A DNA stretch of 64,000 nucleotides from an uncultured Lachnospiraceae bacterium (GCA_902775895.1 CACYNO010000001.1:496001-560000); one strand, 5' to 3'. Positions 47,381 through 55,104 are shown, counted from the stretch's first letter. Notes: generated by a model from the sequence alone, not told the origin. Program-made: numbers and translations.

Positions 47381-47566
47381 TTATTCTTCAATTATTTTAG
47401 CTTTTGCCTCTGCCCTTGCTTTTTTTAGCCTCTCAAGTGCAGCTTTTGATCTTGCTGCTCTTTCTTCATCGGACATGGGTTTGGAATTTCTGATCTGCTC
47501 GAATATTCTCCTGCCCAGTTTCGGCGGAAGATCCGTCATACTCGGCTTGCCATATACTATCGCCAT
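47381..47566 (-). CDS. Small charged hypothetical protein
   Basis: 61 residues from MAIVYGKPSM (ATG 47566), seven bases after GAGGAGG. The second half, SDEERAARSKAALERLKKAR followed by AEAK, is a long charged helix likely to form a coiled coil. I do not recognise the family. It follows the PARG gene by 57 bases on the same strand, so the two may be co-expressed. Confidence 0.55.
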   Translation of the reverse strand: MAIVYGKPSMTDLPPKLGRRIFEQIRNSKPMSDEERAARSKAALERLKKARAEAKAKIIEE

Positions 47567-47623
47567 ACGCCACACCTCCTCTTCATTCATGTAAACATCA
47601 TAGCACAAAATAAACATTTGTAA

Positions 47624-48460
47624 TTATCCAAACTCTTTTTTAAACTCCTTAAAATTATCCGTTTCATGATCTGTACAGCACACAGCAAACTCGACTGTCT
47701 CAAAACAGTCAATATATCCATCCAACACCTTATGAAATGCTCTCGCCACGATTTCCGGCGGATTACAAAATGCACCACATCCAAAAGCACCAAGGATCAG
47801 AACATCATTATCTTCTGCCGCAGCTGTTGCAATGATCCTGTCTACCCTTTTCTCAAATATGGCACTAAGTTCATCATCAGATATTCGTGCAATCTTTTCC
47901 ACCTTTATCGTATTAACAACATCACCGGCGTTAAGACGAAGATTGGGTGCTGCGCAAGTAATAACGTTTACCATGAACTGATCAGACTTATGCAATCGCT
48001 CCGGTCGGTGTGAGTCGGTCTTTATCACGCATACATCCGGAGAATAAATTAAATCATCATTATAAAACGGATTCTTTGCTTTGCGGTGAGGCTTGTAAAA
48101 TTTTGCCATCATCTCATCAGCCGAAAGAACAAAATACAATGTGGAACAACGGCAAAGGCTCTCTTCCTGTGCAGACGAACCGTTCTCCACTCCACCACCG
48201 GGATTCTTTGCAGACGCGAAATTCAGAACACAAACATTTTTGTCCTTATACGCTGATGCTGCCTCAAGAGTGCGCTTGCCGGAAACAATAATATTTGCAC
48301 TCCGGTTCCGTCTTTTTTCAGGTTCCGGTATGAAATCTTCTGCAAATATAATCTTCTGCCTGTTGATAGTATCAGCAACTAACTTCCTGAGATTTTCATC
48401 CTCATTAACGAAAGTTCTAGTGTCTGCAAATACTTTAATGTTATCCTCTCTTCTTCCCAT
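47624..48460 (-). CDS. TIGR02452-type protein, bacterial poly(ADP-ribose) glycohydrolase-like
   Basis: A 278-residue macrodomain-related protein. NPGGGVENGSSAQEESLCR near residues 89-107 is the PARG signature GGG-x6-8-QEE with both catalytic Glu. LGAFGCGAFCNPPEIVARAF near 220 is the macrodomain phosphate loop. Enzymes of this type remove ADP-ribose chains from proteins. No ADP-ribosyl transferase is in the window. In an island of toxin- and alarmone-like genes, a role in ADP-ribose turnover or defence is plausible but unproven. Confidence 0.88.
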   Translation of the reverse strand: MGRREDNIKVFADTRTFVNEDENLRKLVADTINRQKIIFAEDFIPEPEKRRNRSANIIVSGKRTLEAASAYKDKNVCVLNFASAKNPGGGVENGSSAQEESLCRCSTLYFVLSADEMMAKFYKPHRKAKNPFYNDDLIYSPDVCVIKTDSHRPERLHKSDQFMVNVITCAAPNLRLNAGDVVNTIKVEKIARISDDELSAIFEKRVDRIIATAAAEDNDVLILGAFGCGAFCNPPEIVARAFHKVLDGYIDCFETVEFAVCCTDHETDNFKEFKKEFG

Positions 48461-48538
48461 TTTTAAAACTCCCCTTATAAAGTTAAATTTTTTAAACGTT
48501 TCGCTTAATGGTTCTAAATTATTTGTTCTTGTTTAAAT

Positions 48539-49381
48539 TCATACTGTTAAACACTTTACCGTCTCCAACACACTAATGATATGGTACTTCACCAGAAAAG
48601 CTATGTCATCATATTCCGGATAATTGTATTTCAGTACATCTGTGAGAGGCAGTATGTATTTTTCTGTTTCTTTTATGTATTCGATCATCTTATGCCTTGT
48701 GAAACTGCCTGCCATAGTAGAGATATTATTGCACCTGTCCAGTATTTTTATCACGCAGACTTTTCCGTTTTTGGATATATCGGAATAATACTCTTCTTTT
48801 GTCTTACTTCCGTGTTTGAAAAAGCTGAGAGTTGTAACCAACTCTTTCACTTCTTCACAAAAGGGCAGTTCTTCCGCCGTCGCATCAGTATCCTCCAACA
48901 CATCATGCAAAAGTACCGCAGCAAGTATCACATCATCATTTATACCAAGCGCATGGGCATGACAAGCCATCAAAAGCGGGTGGTTGATATAGAGAACCTT
49001 CTCCGAAGAATATCTTCCTTTTTTTCTGAATTGTCCCACATGACATTCTCTCATGAAATTCAATGCACGATATGTTTCCGGCAGTTTTTCCGCAGCGGCC
49101 ATAGTCCTGAGGCGGGTAAACATATTATCTTCTTTGAACAGTTTAGCCCTTATATTAAGGTTTTCACAACATTTGTCGCCGGTTCCCAGGATCGCAGAAT
49201 ACGGCACATTTGCAATTTCTGCGATCCTCATCAGATTTTCGATGTCGGGAAAATTATGACCGTTCTCCCATTTGCTGACAGCCTGTGCAGTCACGCCTAT
49301 CTTTTCAGCCATTTCCTCCTGGCTCATCCCGCAGTTCTTCCTGGCCTCGCTTATCCTCTTTCCAACCATGGTCAAATTCAT
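48539..49381 (-). CDS. XRE-family regulator fused to a (p)ppGpp-hydrolase-like HD domain
   Basis: 280 residues. HTH at about 5-60 (GMSQEEMAEKIGVTAQAVSKWENG). From about 130: NHPLLMACHAHALGINDDVILAAVLLHDVLEDTDAT splits into the His of HPLxVA and the HDxxED of SpoT/MESH1 HD hydrolases, and VIKILDRCNNIST matches their conserved K-x-x-DRxxN motif. No synthetase or TGS domain is present. It could be a DNA-binding small alarmone hydrolase, or the HD part may be a ligand sensor. CATATG repeats lie upstream. Confidence 0.85.
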   Translation of the reverse strand: MNLTMVGKRISEARKNCGMSQEEMAEKIGVTAQAVSKWENGHNFPDIENLMRIAEIANVPYSAILGTGDKCCENLNIRAKLFKEDNMFTRLRTMAAAEKLPETYRALNFMRECHVGQFRKKGRYSSEKVLYINHPLLMACHAHALGINDDVILAAVLLHDVLEDTDATAEELPFCEEVKELVTTLSFFKHGSKTKEEYYSDISKNGKVCVIKILDRCNNISTMAGSFTRHKMIEYIKETEKYILPLTDVLKYNYPEYDDIAFLVKYHIISVLETVKCLTV

Positions 49382-49392
49382 TTTTTACCTCT

Positions 49393-49405
49393 CATATGTC
49401 ATATG
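49393..49405. promoter_or_regulatory. CATATG-T-CATATG inverted repeat before the XRE-HD gene
   Basis: Twelve to 24 bases upstream of the ATG at 49381, with TATAAT on the minus strand at 49420-49425. The placement near the start site suggests a self-operator for the XRE domain. Confidence 0.4.
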
Positions 49406-49476
49406 CAAATGTTTTATTCATTATAAATCATAATGTTAAAGTATATAATAAACCGCAGGTTGTGTTCATCAGAGAA

Positions 49477-49556
49477 TTATTTAACCATGAAGCACCTTTT
49501 ATAAAGCCTGCATATGAACCCTCAGTCTAAAACAAACACAACAATGATTGTATTTA
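49477..49556 (-). pseudogene. Remnant of a second HIRAN gene (C-terminal end)
   Basis: Minus-strand reading gives LINTIIVVFVLD, a stop, then GFICRLYKRCFMVK and a second stop. This lines up with the end of the intact HIRAN protein at 53063-53374, which reads VVFVLDGGIICRLHERC. The rest of the copy is gone. It lies 31 bases beyond the ATP-grasp gene, in the same orientation. Confidence 0.6.
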
Positions 49557-49587
49557 TTAGAGTAGTATTATATGCAAAATCAATACT

Positions 49588-50325
49588 TCAAAAATTTAAT
49601 TCATCAACCGTATTTGTCAATTCTGCCCATCTTGCCGACAACAACTTGGCATAATAAATGTGATGCAATCCGTAAGCCCCAAGCGAAAAACCATCATTGA
49701 CCTCTATCAAAACAGTTTCACCTTTATCAGTCACGCCAAAATCGATGCCATATCCTGACGGTTGTGTTTTATAGTCATCTACACATCTTTTGATCACATC
49801 AGGATCAAAATGTACACCCCAGTCGCCTTTGTATCTTCTCACATCCATTATTGTCCCGTATCTGACAAACACACGCCATTCGGCTTTTAGAATTATTACA
49901 TCACTACAAAAAACATCATAATTTTCATAGCAACTCCCGCATCCTATTAAATCGGCAGGATTTTTAATTACTCTGCCGGTAAACTTTTTATCGATAAACG
50001 GTTTTACGAAAACAGGCCAAAGAGACGGATTAGCATTGATAGTATCTATCTTAGATGTCCAAACATTTCTTTTAAGATATCCTTTTAATTCATCGGGATA
50101 GTCCAACTCCGGAACATGACAGCCGTGGTAATTCAACCACTTTTTCGTCGGCCCGATACCACCCACAATGATATCCTCAATATTTGCACTTTCCATTTCC
50201 ACATGGTTTTTAAACAATATGGTTTCAACTCCCATTTCCTCAAAGCCAAGATACGCATTATAAACTGTTTCATTGAATGGCATCCCTTTAAAATTACATT
50301 GTATATATGCTTTCATCATTTTCAC
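49588..50325 (-). CDS. ATP-grasp protein, R2K/DUF4343-like
   Basis: 245 residues. The ATP-grasp core is seen in the C-terminal half: VFVKPF near 107, ILKAEWRVFVRYGTIMDVRRY near 152-172 and VLIEVNDGFSLGAYGL near 213-228, where Glu and Asn would bind Mg-ATP. The short N-terminus (MKAYIQCNFKGMPFNETVYN) fits the R2K group of ATP-grasp enzymes, predicted to ligate peptides or amino acids. The ATG at 50325 overlaps the serpin stop (ATGA), so it was co-translated with the serpin. Confidence 0.83.
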   Translation of the reverse strand: MKMMKAYIQCNFKGMPFNETVYNAYLGFEEMGVETILFKNHVEMESANIEDIIVGGIGPTKKWLNYHGCHVPELDYPDELKGYLKRNVWTSKIDTINANPSLWPVFVKPFIDKKFTGRVIKNPADLIGCGSCYENYDVFCSDVIILKAEWRVFVRYGTIMDVRRYKGDWGVHFDPDVIKRCVDDYKTQPSGYGIDFGVTDKGETVLIEVNDGFSLGAYGLHHIYYAKLLSARWAELTNTVDELNF

Positions 50326-50744
50326 CCATCTTTAAATACCGCCTTATTACAAACCCCGACAAACACAGACAAATGTGTCTTTATATTCATGATGGCATAC
50401 AGAAACGGACGGTTAAGACAAACATATTTAGTATCATCTTCCATCGGCAAACATCCAATTACATTTGCCATCGTCACCGCAGCTGCCTTTGTACCAATCC
50501 TGTCCACTTCTATACGTGCCTTATGCATGATAGAATCCACTTTCAGCCGTTCACTCGACATGGGTGAAAAATCCGCCTCCGGTGTAAATATTGTTTTTAT
50601 CCCCATCTCTTTACAGAAATCAGTAAGATCAGCCTCAAATGTACTGCCAAACTCCGGCATTTCTACATATACGTCATTTCTAAAAGATACTTTTTCATAA
50701 ATCTTAGTAACTAAAACTTCCCATACCATAAATGGGCTTAGCAC
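50322..50744 (-). pseudogene. Serpin, C-terminal part, cut off by the IS element
   Basis: From 50703 down (VTKIYEKVSFRNDVYVEMPE...) this is the C-terminal third of a serpin: ADFSPMSSER, then HKARIEVDRIGTKAAAVT with the hinge (GT at P15-P14 and Ala-rich P12-P10), a reactive loop ending CLPMEDDTK, and CLNRPFLYAI. The first 14 codons of the open frame are IS sequence. Joining it to the N-terminal part across one target-site copy keeps the frame and gives about 381 residues, the normal serpin length. Unless excision occurs, no functional serpin is made. Its stop overlaps the ATP-grasp start. Confidence 0.9.
50704..50710. repeat. Target-site duplication, left copy
   Basis: TTAGTAA directly before the IS left end; the same seven bases follow the right end at 52295-52301. 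Confidence 0.85.
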
Positions 50745-52294
50745 CTTGAAAATTCAATAATACAGGCAATCAGATAGGTTATTCAAGCTGCCAGAGTCGT
50801 TTTTGCCAGCGAATTTATAATATAATCCGGAAGGTGACCAACGAACATCTCAATGAGTAACCCCATTTGTTTTTCTGTCGGTTGGAAAATCGCACAAATG
50901 CTTTCCATCATAGCTGTAAGGATGATCTGAAAAGACTCTCCGAAGGTGATATCCATCAGCTCATCCGTGAAAAAGAAGAAGATTTCTCCCAAAGTACGAT
51001 TGTCTTCTGTTCGGCGCTGTTCAATCGCAATCATTAGATAACGCGTAAAAACAATAGCAACGTGTGCGGTCAGTGCATCATAAGACAAACTGTGGCATTC
51101 GCTTATCAGTTGGAGATAAGATTTACAGGTCTTAAAAAACACTTCTATCTGCCAACGTTTTCCATAAATTCGGATAATCTCTTCTTCAGAAAGGTCTGGA
51201 TTTGTACAGATGAAAGCCACCCAATCCTTCTTATTTTGCTTGTTGCGGACGCAGACAATCTTTGCCGGAATCTTCTGTTCATTTCCAACCATAACGTTAA
51301 CTGAAAGCAGATATTTGCTGCGACCACGACGTTTCTTACAAATACCAAAGAGTTTCTTGATAGACAGCATTTCACCTTCATACTCATAAAAAATGCGGGA
51401 ACTCTTTTTAATCATAGCAATGGAATCCAACCCGAGTTCCTTTACGGCAAGAAGTTGTGCCGGGTTTGAGAACCAAGTGTCAAACAATACATAGTCGGCA
51501 TGATGACCGGCGACCTGTGCCGTTTTCAAAAGCTCAATCATCACATCAGTACCTTTCATCTGAGCAAGCTTTCTTCGTTTGGCCGCAAGAGATCTTCCAT
51601 CAAATGTCTCTACTGGACCGATGAGATTGCTTTCTTTAGAAGATGCCAAAAGACTGCTGTTGATCGGCAAGAATGTATTTCCGTCAGTCCATCCAAGAGT
51701 CATAAGGCGGTAGCCTTTACGATATTTCATGGATGTATGATCAAAGATGCGAGATCCAAGTTCGGTCTTTTTGCAACTGGTACGTTCAAAGAGACTGTCA
51801 TCAACAACAAAAGCATTAATGCGGTCTTCGTTTGTGAGCGGCTCAACCGTATCTGCTACCTTCTTAGATAGGATTGTCGTAAATCGCATCCAGTTAGTCT
51901 TCGAGTTGTTCAGAAAACGATAGAATGTATTTTTTGAGAAAGTCTCCTTAAAGGAACCGGTTTTATGTTGCATATACATGCTACGATTTGAAAAAACATT
52001 GCAGAGTTTATATTTGAAGATATCAATAACCGGAATACCCTTTTCTTTCTGGGCATTACATTTACGGAGCAGATTTCCAATCCCGAAAGTGCTAAAAAAT
52101 GAAGAAATTGCATTAAAAAGATTTTTTCCGTCCTGATCTTGTGTTATAATTGAATTCGGCATAGAAAACCTCCTGTGGTGTGGTTGTTTTTCGACAATTC
52201 AATTATACCATAGAAGCAGCTTCTATGCCTTTTTATTGCCTCTATTATTGAATTTTCAAGGTTCAATACACCTTTTCGGTGTGGGAAGTTTTAG
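50711..52294 (-). mobile_element. IS4-family insertion sequence, 1,584 bp, inside the serpin gene
   Basis: The ends are 60-bp inverted repeats (50711-50770 and 52235-52294) that match at 50 positions. Both begin CTAAAACTTCCCA, hold a small hairpin (CCCA/TGGG or ACACC/GGTGT) and continue ACCTTGAAAATTCAATAATA. The seven-base duplication TTAGTAA flanks it. The single gene inside is a complete transposase, so the element looks recent and active. The serpin frame is restored exactly if the IS and one duplication copy are removed. Confidence 0.93.
50783..52162 (-). CDS. IS4-family transposase
   Basis: A 459-residue DDE transposase. First Asp in AFVVDDSLFERTS near 118, second in YVLFDTWFSNPAQL near 228, and the Glu in IYGKRWQIEVFFKTCKSYL near 348 as part of a YREK-type motif, the IS4 hallmark. 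Full length, with AGGAGG before the ATG. A RNase-H-like core lies between the acidic residues. Intact, so the element can probably move. Confidence 0.95.
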   Translation of the reverse strand: MPNSIITQDQDGKNLFNAISSFFSTFGIGNLLRKCNAQKEKGIPVIDIFKYKLCNVFSNRSMYMQHKTGSFKETFSKNTFYRFLNNSKTNWMRFTTILSKKVADTVEPLTNEDRINAFVVDDSLFERTSCKKTELGSRIFDHTSMKYRKGYRLMTLGWTDGNTFLPINSSLLASSKESNLIGPVETFDGRSLAAKRRKLAQMKGTDVMIELLKTAQVAGHHADYVLFDTWFSNPAQLLAVKELGLDSIAMIKKSSRIFYEYEGEMLSIKKLFGICKKRRGRSKYLLSVNVMVGNEQKIPAKIVCVRNKQNKKDWVAFICTNPDLSEEEIIRIYGKRWQIEVFFKTCKSYLQLISECHSLSYDALTAHVAIVFTRYLMIAIEQRRTEDNRTLGEIFFFFTDELMDITFGESFQIILTAMMESICAIFQPTEKQMGLLIEMFVGHLPDYIINSLAKTTLAA

Positions 52295-53058
52295 TTAGTA
52301 AGATCAATATCTTTTATGATATCTGCCAACTGCTTTCCGCTCTTTTCTTTTTTGGGAAGTAACGCCATAAAACAATGATCATTGTTTTTATAACTTTTTA
52401 TAAACCCGGTAAAAAGATCATCTTCTATATATCCTTTTTCCTTGCTCTCTAAAAATGTAACTTCATTTACCGTACCATCCGCATTTGTAAACTCTTCTTC
52501 ATAGATCTCATCCTCTGAATACGTTCGCGCCCATGTTGCCTGAAAAGCAACCGCATTCATCAGAACGGCAAGCATTTTACTCATGGAATCATCCGCTATT
52601 TTTTCTATCATCCCCCGGGTATTATCCTTAACCCACCGATCAACGTCATTCACAATATCCTTTGTTGCAAAAAGGCTTCCGCCATAGTCACTTATCTTTT
52701 CCAAATACCCGGGTACGATGGTATCCTTGATCTCTTCTTTGACACAAACGGCATTTGCAGAAACCATATCCTCACCTTCTGCAAATGTATCCTGTAGTTT
52801 TATGATCATCTCGCGTAGATCTTCAAAAGAAATATCCCCGCCGATCACATCCAGTATTTCTTCCCTTGTTTTCCCGCCTACAGAATCAGCAGCTATTGTA
52901 AGCATGACAAGAACGGAAAACGGGGAATAAAAAATGTTTTCATCACCGCTTTTATTGACATATTCCGCCATCATCTTTGCCGTTAAAATATTGTATTGTT
53001 CATTGTATCGTGAAGTGTCCGCTATCAAAGCATCATTCGCTTTTTTTGAATCACTCAT
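52291..53058 (-). pseudogene. Serpin, N-terminal part, cut off by the IS element
   Basis: Residues 1-254 of a serpin: NIFYSPFSVLVMLTIAADSV near 40-60 is the conserved breach helix, VSANAVCVKEEI and VDRWVKDNTRGMIEKI follow, and AVLMNAVAFQATWARTY near 165 is the core NAxxFxxxW region. The frame runs into the IS after DIDLT and stops two codons later. There is no signal peptide, so the serpin was cytosolic, unlike secreted siropin-type serpins. AAGGAGTGATCAA precedes the ATG, four bases after the HIRAN stop. Confidence 0.9.
52295..52301. repeat. Target-site duplication, right copy
   Basis: TTAGTAA directly after the IS right end, matching 50704-50710. Confidence 0.85.
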
Positions 53059-53062
53059 TTGA

Positions 53063-53374
53063 TCACTCCTTTATAATACACCTCTCATGAAGCCGGCATA
53101 TGATCCCGCCATCAAGCACAAACACCACAGACCCGGTTGCATTATCACCAATAAGGTCATATATCCTTCCTGCACTGTAACTCTCACCGAGAACTGTATG
53201 AACACTGTTTGCCACATGTCCTACCGTACCAAGGCCATCCACCTCTACTTTTATCGCCTCTTTATCCCACTCATTATCGGGCTCCTTGATAAGCTTAACG
53301 CTCATTCCCTTCTCAAAAAATTTTGTACCAAGATGATGATTACATCCCGTGATCGTAAAATAAATGGTTTTCAT
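53063..53374 (-). CDS. HIRAN domain protein
   Basis: 103 residues forming a single HIRAN domain: FTITGCNHHLGTKFFEKGMSV is followed by LIKEPDNEWDKEAIKVEV and GTVGHVANSVHTVL, the EPDN-x-D-x-AI core of the fold. HIRAN domains bind DNA 3' ends in SNF2 helicases and occur alone in bacteria. It stops four bases before the serpin start, so it heads a run with serpin and ATP-grasp. A decayed C-terminal copy lies at 49477-49556. Confidence 0.85.
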   Translation of the reverse strand: MKTIYFTITGCNHHLGTKFFEKGMSVKLIKEPDNEWDKEAIKVEVDGLGTVGHVANSVHTVLGESYSAGRIYDLIGDNATGSVVFVLDGGIICRLHERCIIKE

Positions 53375-53461
53375 AAAAAATCACCTCTTTTCATTATCTT
53401 ACAATCATGATAAGAAAAAAGGTGTACAAAAAAACTCACAGCATTTCCCCTACGGTCAAGA

Positions 53462-54040
53462 TCATATTATATTCTCACCGACGCATACAGTTGAAATGTT
53501 CCTGTTCACATATTTACTTAAATCCGCCACTTTATAAATAATGTTGTTAAGCCTTTCTTCAAGTGATCCGTCCGTTGCCGAGAATATTTCTTTTGCAAAA
53601 ACGTCCGGTGATTTATCACAAGTACCAATTGCAAACAGGTACGGTTTGCTGTTGCTTATTCCTTCCACAAATCCATCTTCAAAGATTTCTTCATTACACC
53701 TTGCAACATACACTCTAACTCGACCGTCTTCTATACCGGCCACAACAAAGCATCCGCCTTTGATCTTGATCGCTTTGTTTCCGATATTTGCGATTATTTT
53801 CTCTCTCAACGCATCCACATAATCAGTAATCCCACTGTGACCGTAATTCCTGAAAGTAGTCTCCGTAAGAACTCTTAATGTGAACTCCACGCCACCGGTG
53901 TACCCCATGATAAGATTATCATTTATTTTGCAGACTTTTTGATAATCCTCCGACCTTATATCATTTTCATCATCACACATACGGCTGTCACCTTTAATAA
54001 CAGCCCCTTTTTCATTTGCATATATAACTACAAAACTCAT
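53462..54040 (-). CDS. Proteasome/HslV-like Ntn hydrolase
   Basis: 192 residues. MSFVVIYANEKGAVIKGDSR resembles the start of HslV and proteasome beta subunits, with D-x-R and then Lys in QKVCKINDNLIMGYTGG at the expected spacing (D18 and K35 by my count); KPYLFAIGTCDKS near 130 is the next conserved strand. The possible nucleophile is Ser2 after Met removal, in place of Thr1. No HslU or other unfoldase is in the window. It could be a self-compartmentalised peptidase or a non-proteolytic Ntn enzyme. It faces the same way as HIRAN, 88 bases upstream. Confidence 0.75.
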   Translation of the reverse strand: MSFVVIYANEKGAVIKGDSRMCDDENDIRSEDYQKVCKINDNLIMGYTGGVEFTLRVLTETTFRNYGHSGITDYVDALREKIIANIGNKAIKIKGGCFVVAGIEDGRVRVYVARCNEEIFEDGFVEGISNSKPYLFAIGTCDKSPDVFAKEIFSATDGSLEERLNNIIYKVADLSKYVNRNISTVCVGENII

Positions 54041-54123
54041 TTTTGCCTCGTATTTTTACTCAATCATAAAATATCTGCACTTGTTCTGCTTCATAGCCAG
54101 ATTCTGATGTATTATATAAAAAC

Positions 54124-54199
54124 AAAAAAACGGAATAGAAAACCCCTGAAGTCTCCAGCTTCAGGGGTTTTCGTTCGCTATGGATATTGTCATTTCCTT
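54124..54199 (-). ncRNA. Orphan antisense RNA candidate
   Basis: Starts about seven bases after the TATATT box and ends at the GAAAACCCCTGAA/TTCAGGGGTTTTC hairpin and T-run. It resembles the antitoxin RNA of the 47-kb unit and could act in trans on its toxin mRNA. Confidence 0.45.
54138..54173. terminator. Terminator of the orphan antisense element
   Basis: Perfect 13-bp stem GAAAACCCCTGAA / TTCAGGGGTTTTC around a ten-base loop; a T-rich stretch follows on the minus strand. Confidence 0.8.
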
Positions 54200-54205
54200 G
54201 ATGAC

Positions 54206-54234
54206 AATATACCACTGTCATCATGGAAATGCAA
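54206..54234 (-). promoter_or_regulatory. Antisense RNA promoter, copy 2
   Basis: Minus strand TTGCAT, 17 bases, TATATT, identical hexamers and spacing to copy 1. Confidence 0.55.
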
Positions 54235-54262
54235 TATCTTTTGGATCATCATCTCTATCATC

Positions 54263-55018
54263 TTACATTTTCAACTCCAACACCACCGGGCAATGGTCGC
54301 TCCCCTGTACATCCATAAGTATCTCTGCGCTCTTCAGTTTATCCTTCAAAGCCTCGGACACAAGGAAATAATCTATCCGCCACCCGGTATTATTTTTTCT
54401 GGCATTTCCTCTGAAGCTCCACCAGGAATACACACCTTCCTTGTCAGGATAGAAATACCTGAAGGTATCTATAAGCCCCGCATCCTGGAGCGCACTCATC
54501 TTTTCCCTTTCCTCATCGGTAAAGCCGGCATTCTTCCTGTTAGTTGCAGGGTTCTTTAAGTCGATCTCTTTATGCGCCACATTCATGTCCCCACATATGA
54601 TCACTGGCTTTTTCTTTTCTAAATCTTTTATATATCGTAAGAAATCATCCTCCCACTCCATGCGGTAATCAAGACGGGCAAGCTCACTTTGGGAGTTGGG
54701 CACATACACATTTACAAGAAAAAAATCCTGAAACTCACAGTTTACGATACGTCCTTCATGATCATGCTTATCCACGCCCATGTTATACGTCACATTCAAC
54801 GGCTCTTCCTTTGTAAGCGTGAGTGTGCCTGAATATCCTTTCTTTTCTGCCGAACACCAATATTTGTGATACCCCGGAAGTTCCACCTCCGCTTGTCCTT
54901 CCTGCATCTTTGTCTCCTGAATGCAGAGGACATCCGGGTCCGCTTCATTTACAAATTCATAAAAATTTTTCTTCAAAACAGCACGAAGACCATTTACATT
55001 CCAGGAAATAAGCTTCAT
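54263..55018 (-). CDS. exoA: Exodeoxyribonuclease III / AP endonuclease
   Basis: 251 residues of the Xth family, cutting DNA at abasic sites. [13 protein letters not shown] at the start, IQETKMQEG with the metal Glu near 34, YVPNSQ near 108, [12 protein letters not shown] near 142, SWWSFRG near 197, WRIDYFLVS and [11 protein letters not shown] with the catalytic His. In the YSGTLTLT segment the family usually has YSGTAVFT. Preceded by a near-consensus promoter. Flanked by the antitoxin repeat on one side and the SDR gene on the other. Confidence 0.96.
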   Translation of the reverse strand: MKLISWNVNGLRAVLKKNFYEFVNEADPDVLCIQETKMQEGQAEVELPGYHKYWCSAEKKGYSGTLTLTKEEPLNVTYNMGVDKHDHEGRIVNCEFQDFFLVNVYVPNSQSELARLDYRMEWEDDFLRYIKDLEKKKPVIICGDMNVAHKEIDLKNPATNRKNAGFTDEEREKMSALQDAGLIDTFRYFYPDKEGVYSWWSFRGNARKNNTGWRIDYFLVSEALKDKLKSAEILMDVQGSDHCPVVLELKM

Positions 55019-55056
55019 ATAATCCTCCTAATCAAAGTCCTTAACATTTTTGTTTC

Positions 55057-55085
55057 ATCATATATTCAACAAACATGCGTGTCAA
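55057..55085 (-). promoter_or_regulatory. Promoter of exoA
   Basis: Minus strand TTGACA, 17 bases, TATGAT; the -35 is perfect and the -10 matches five of six. Divergent from the SDR promoter 20 bases away. Confidence 0.7.
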
Positions 55086-55104
55086 ACCTCAGCATATGTT
55101 TACA

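Larger units (their letters stand above)
54124..54234 (-). repeat. Antitoxin repeat, copy 2 (no toxin gene)
   Basis: Same order of blocks as copy 1 at 47152-47258, in the same orientation, but 54041-54123 upstream holds no small toxin frame or ribosome site. It contains an extra TTGTCAT/ATGACAA stem at 54187-54207. This is the only content of the 54041-54262 gap. Confidence 0.75.

Noticed and set aside
48581-49426. 281-codon plus-strand frame opposite the XRE-HD gene
   Set aside because: No recognisable domain or ribosome site; the minus-strand frame has clear HTH and HD motifs.
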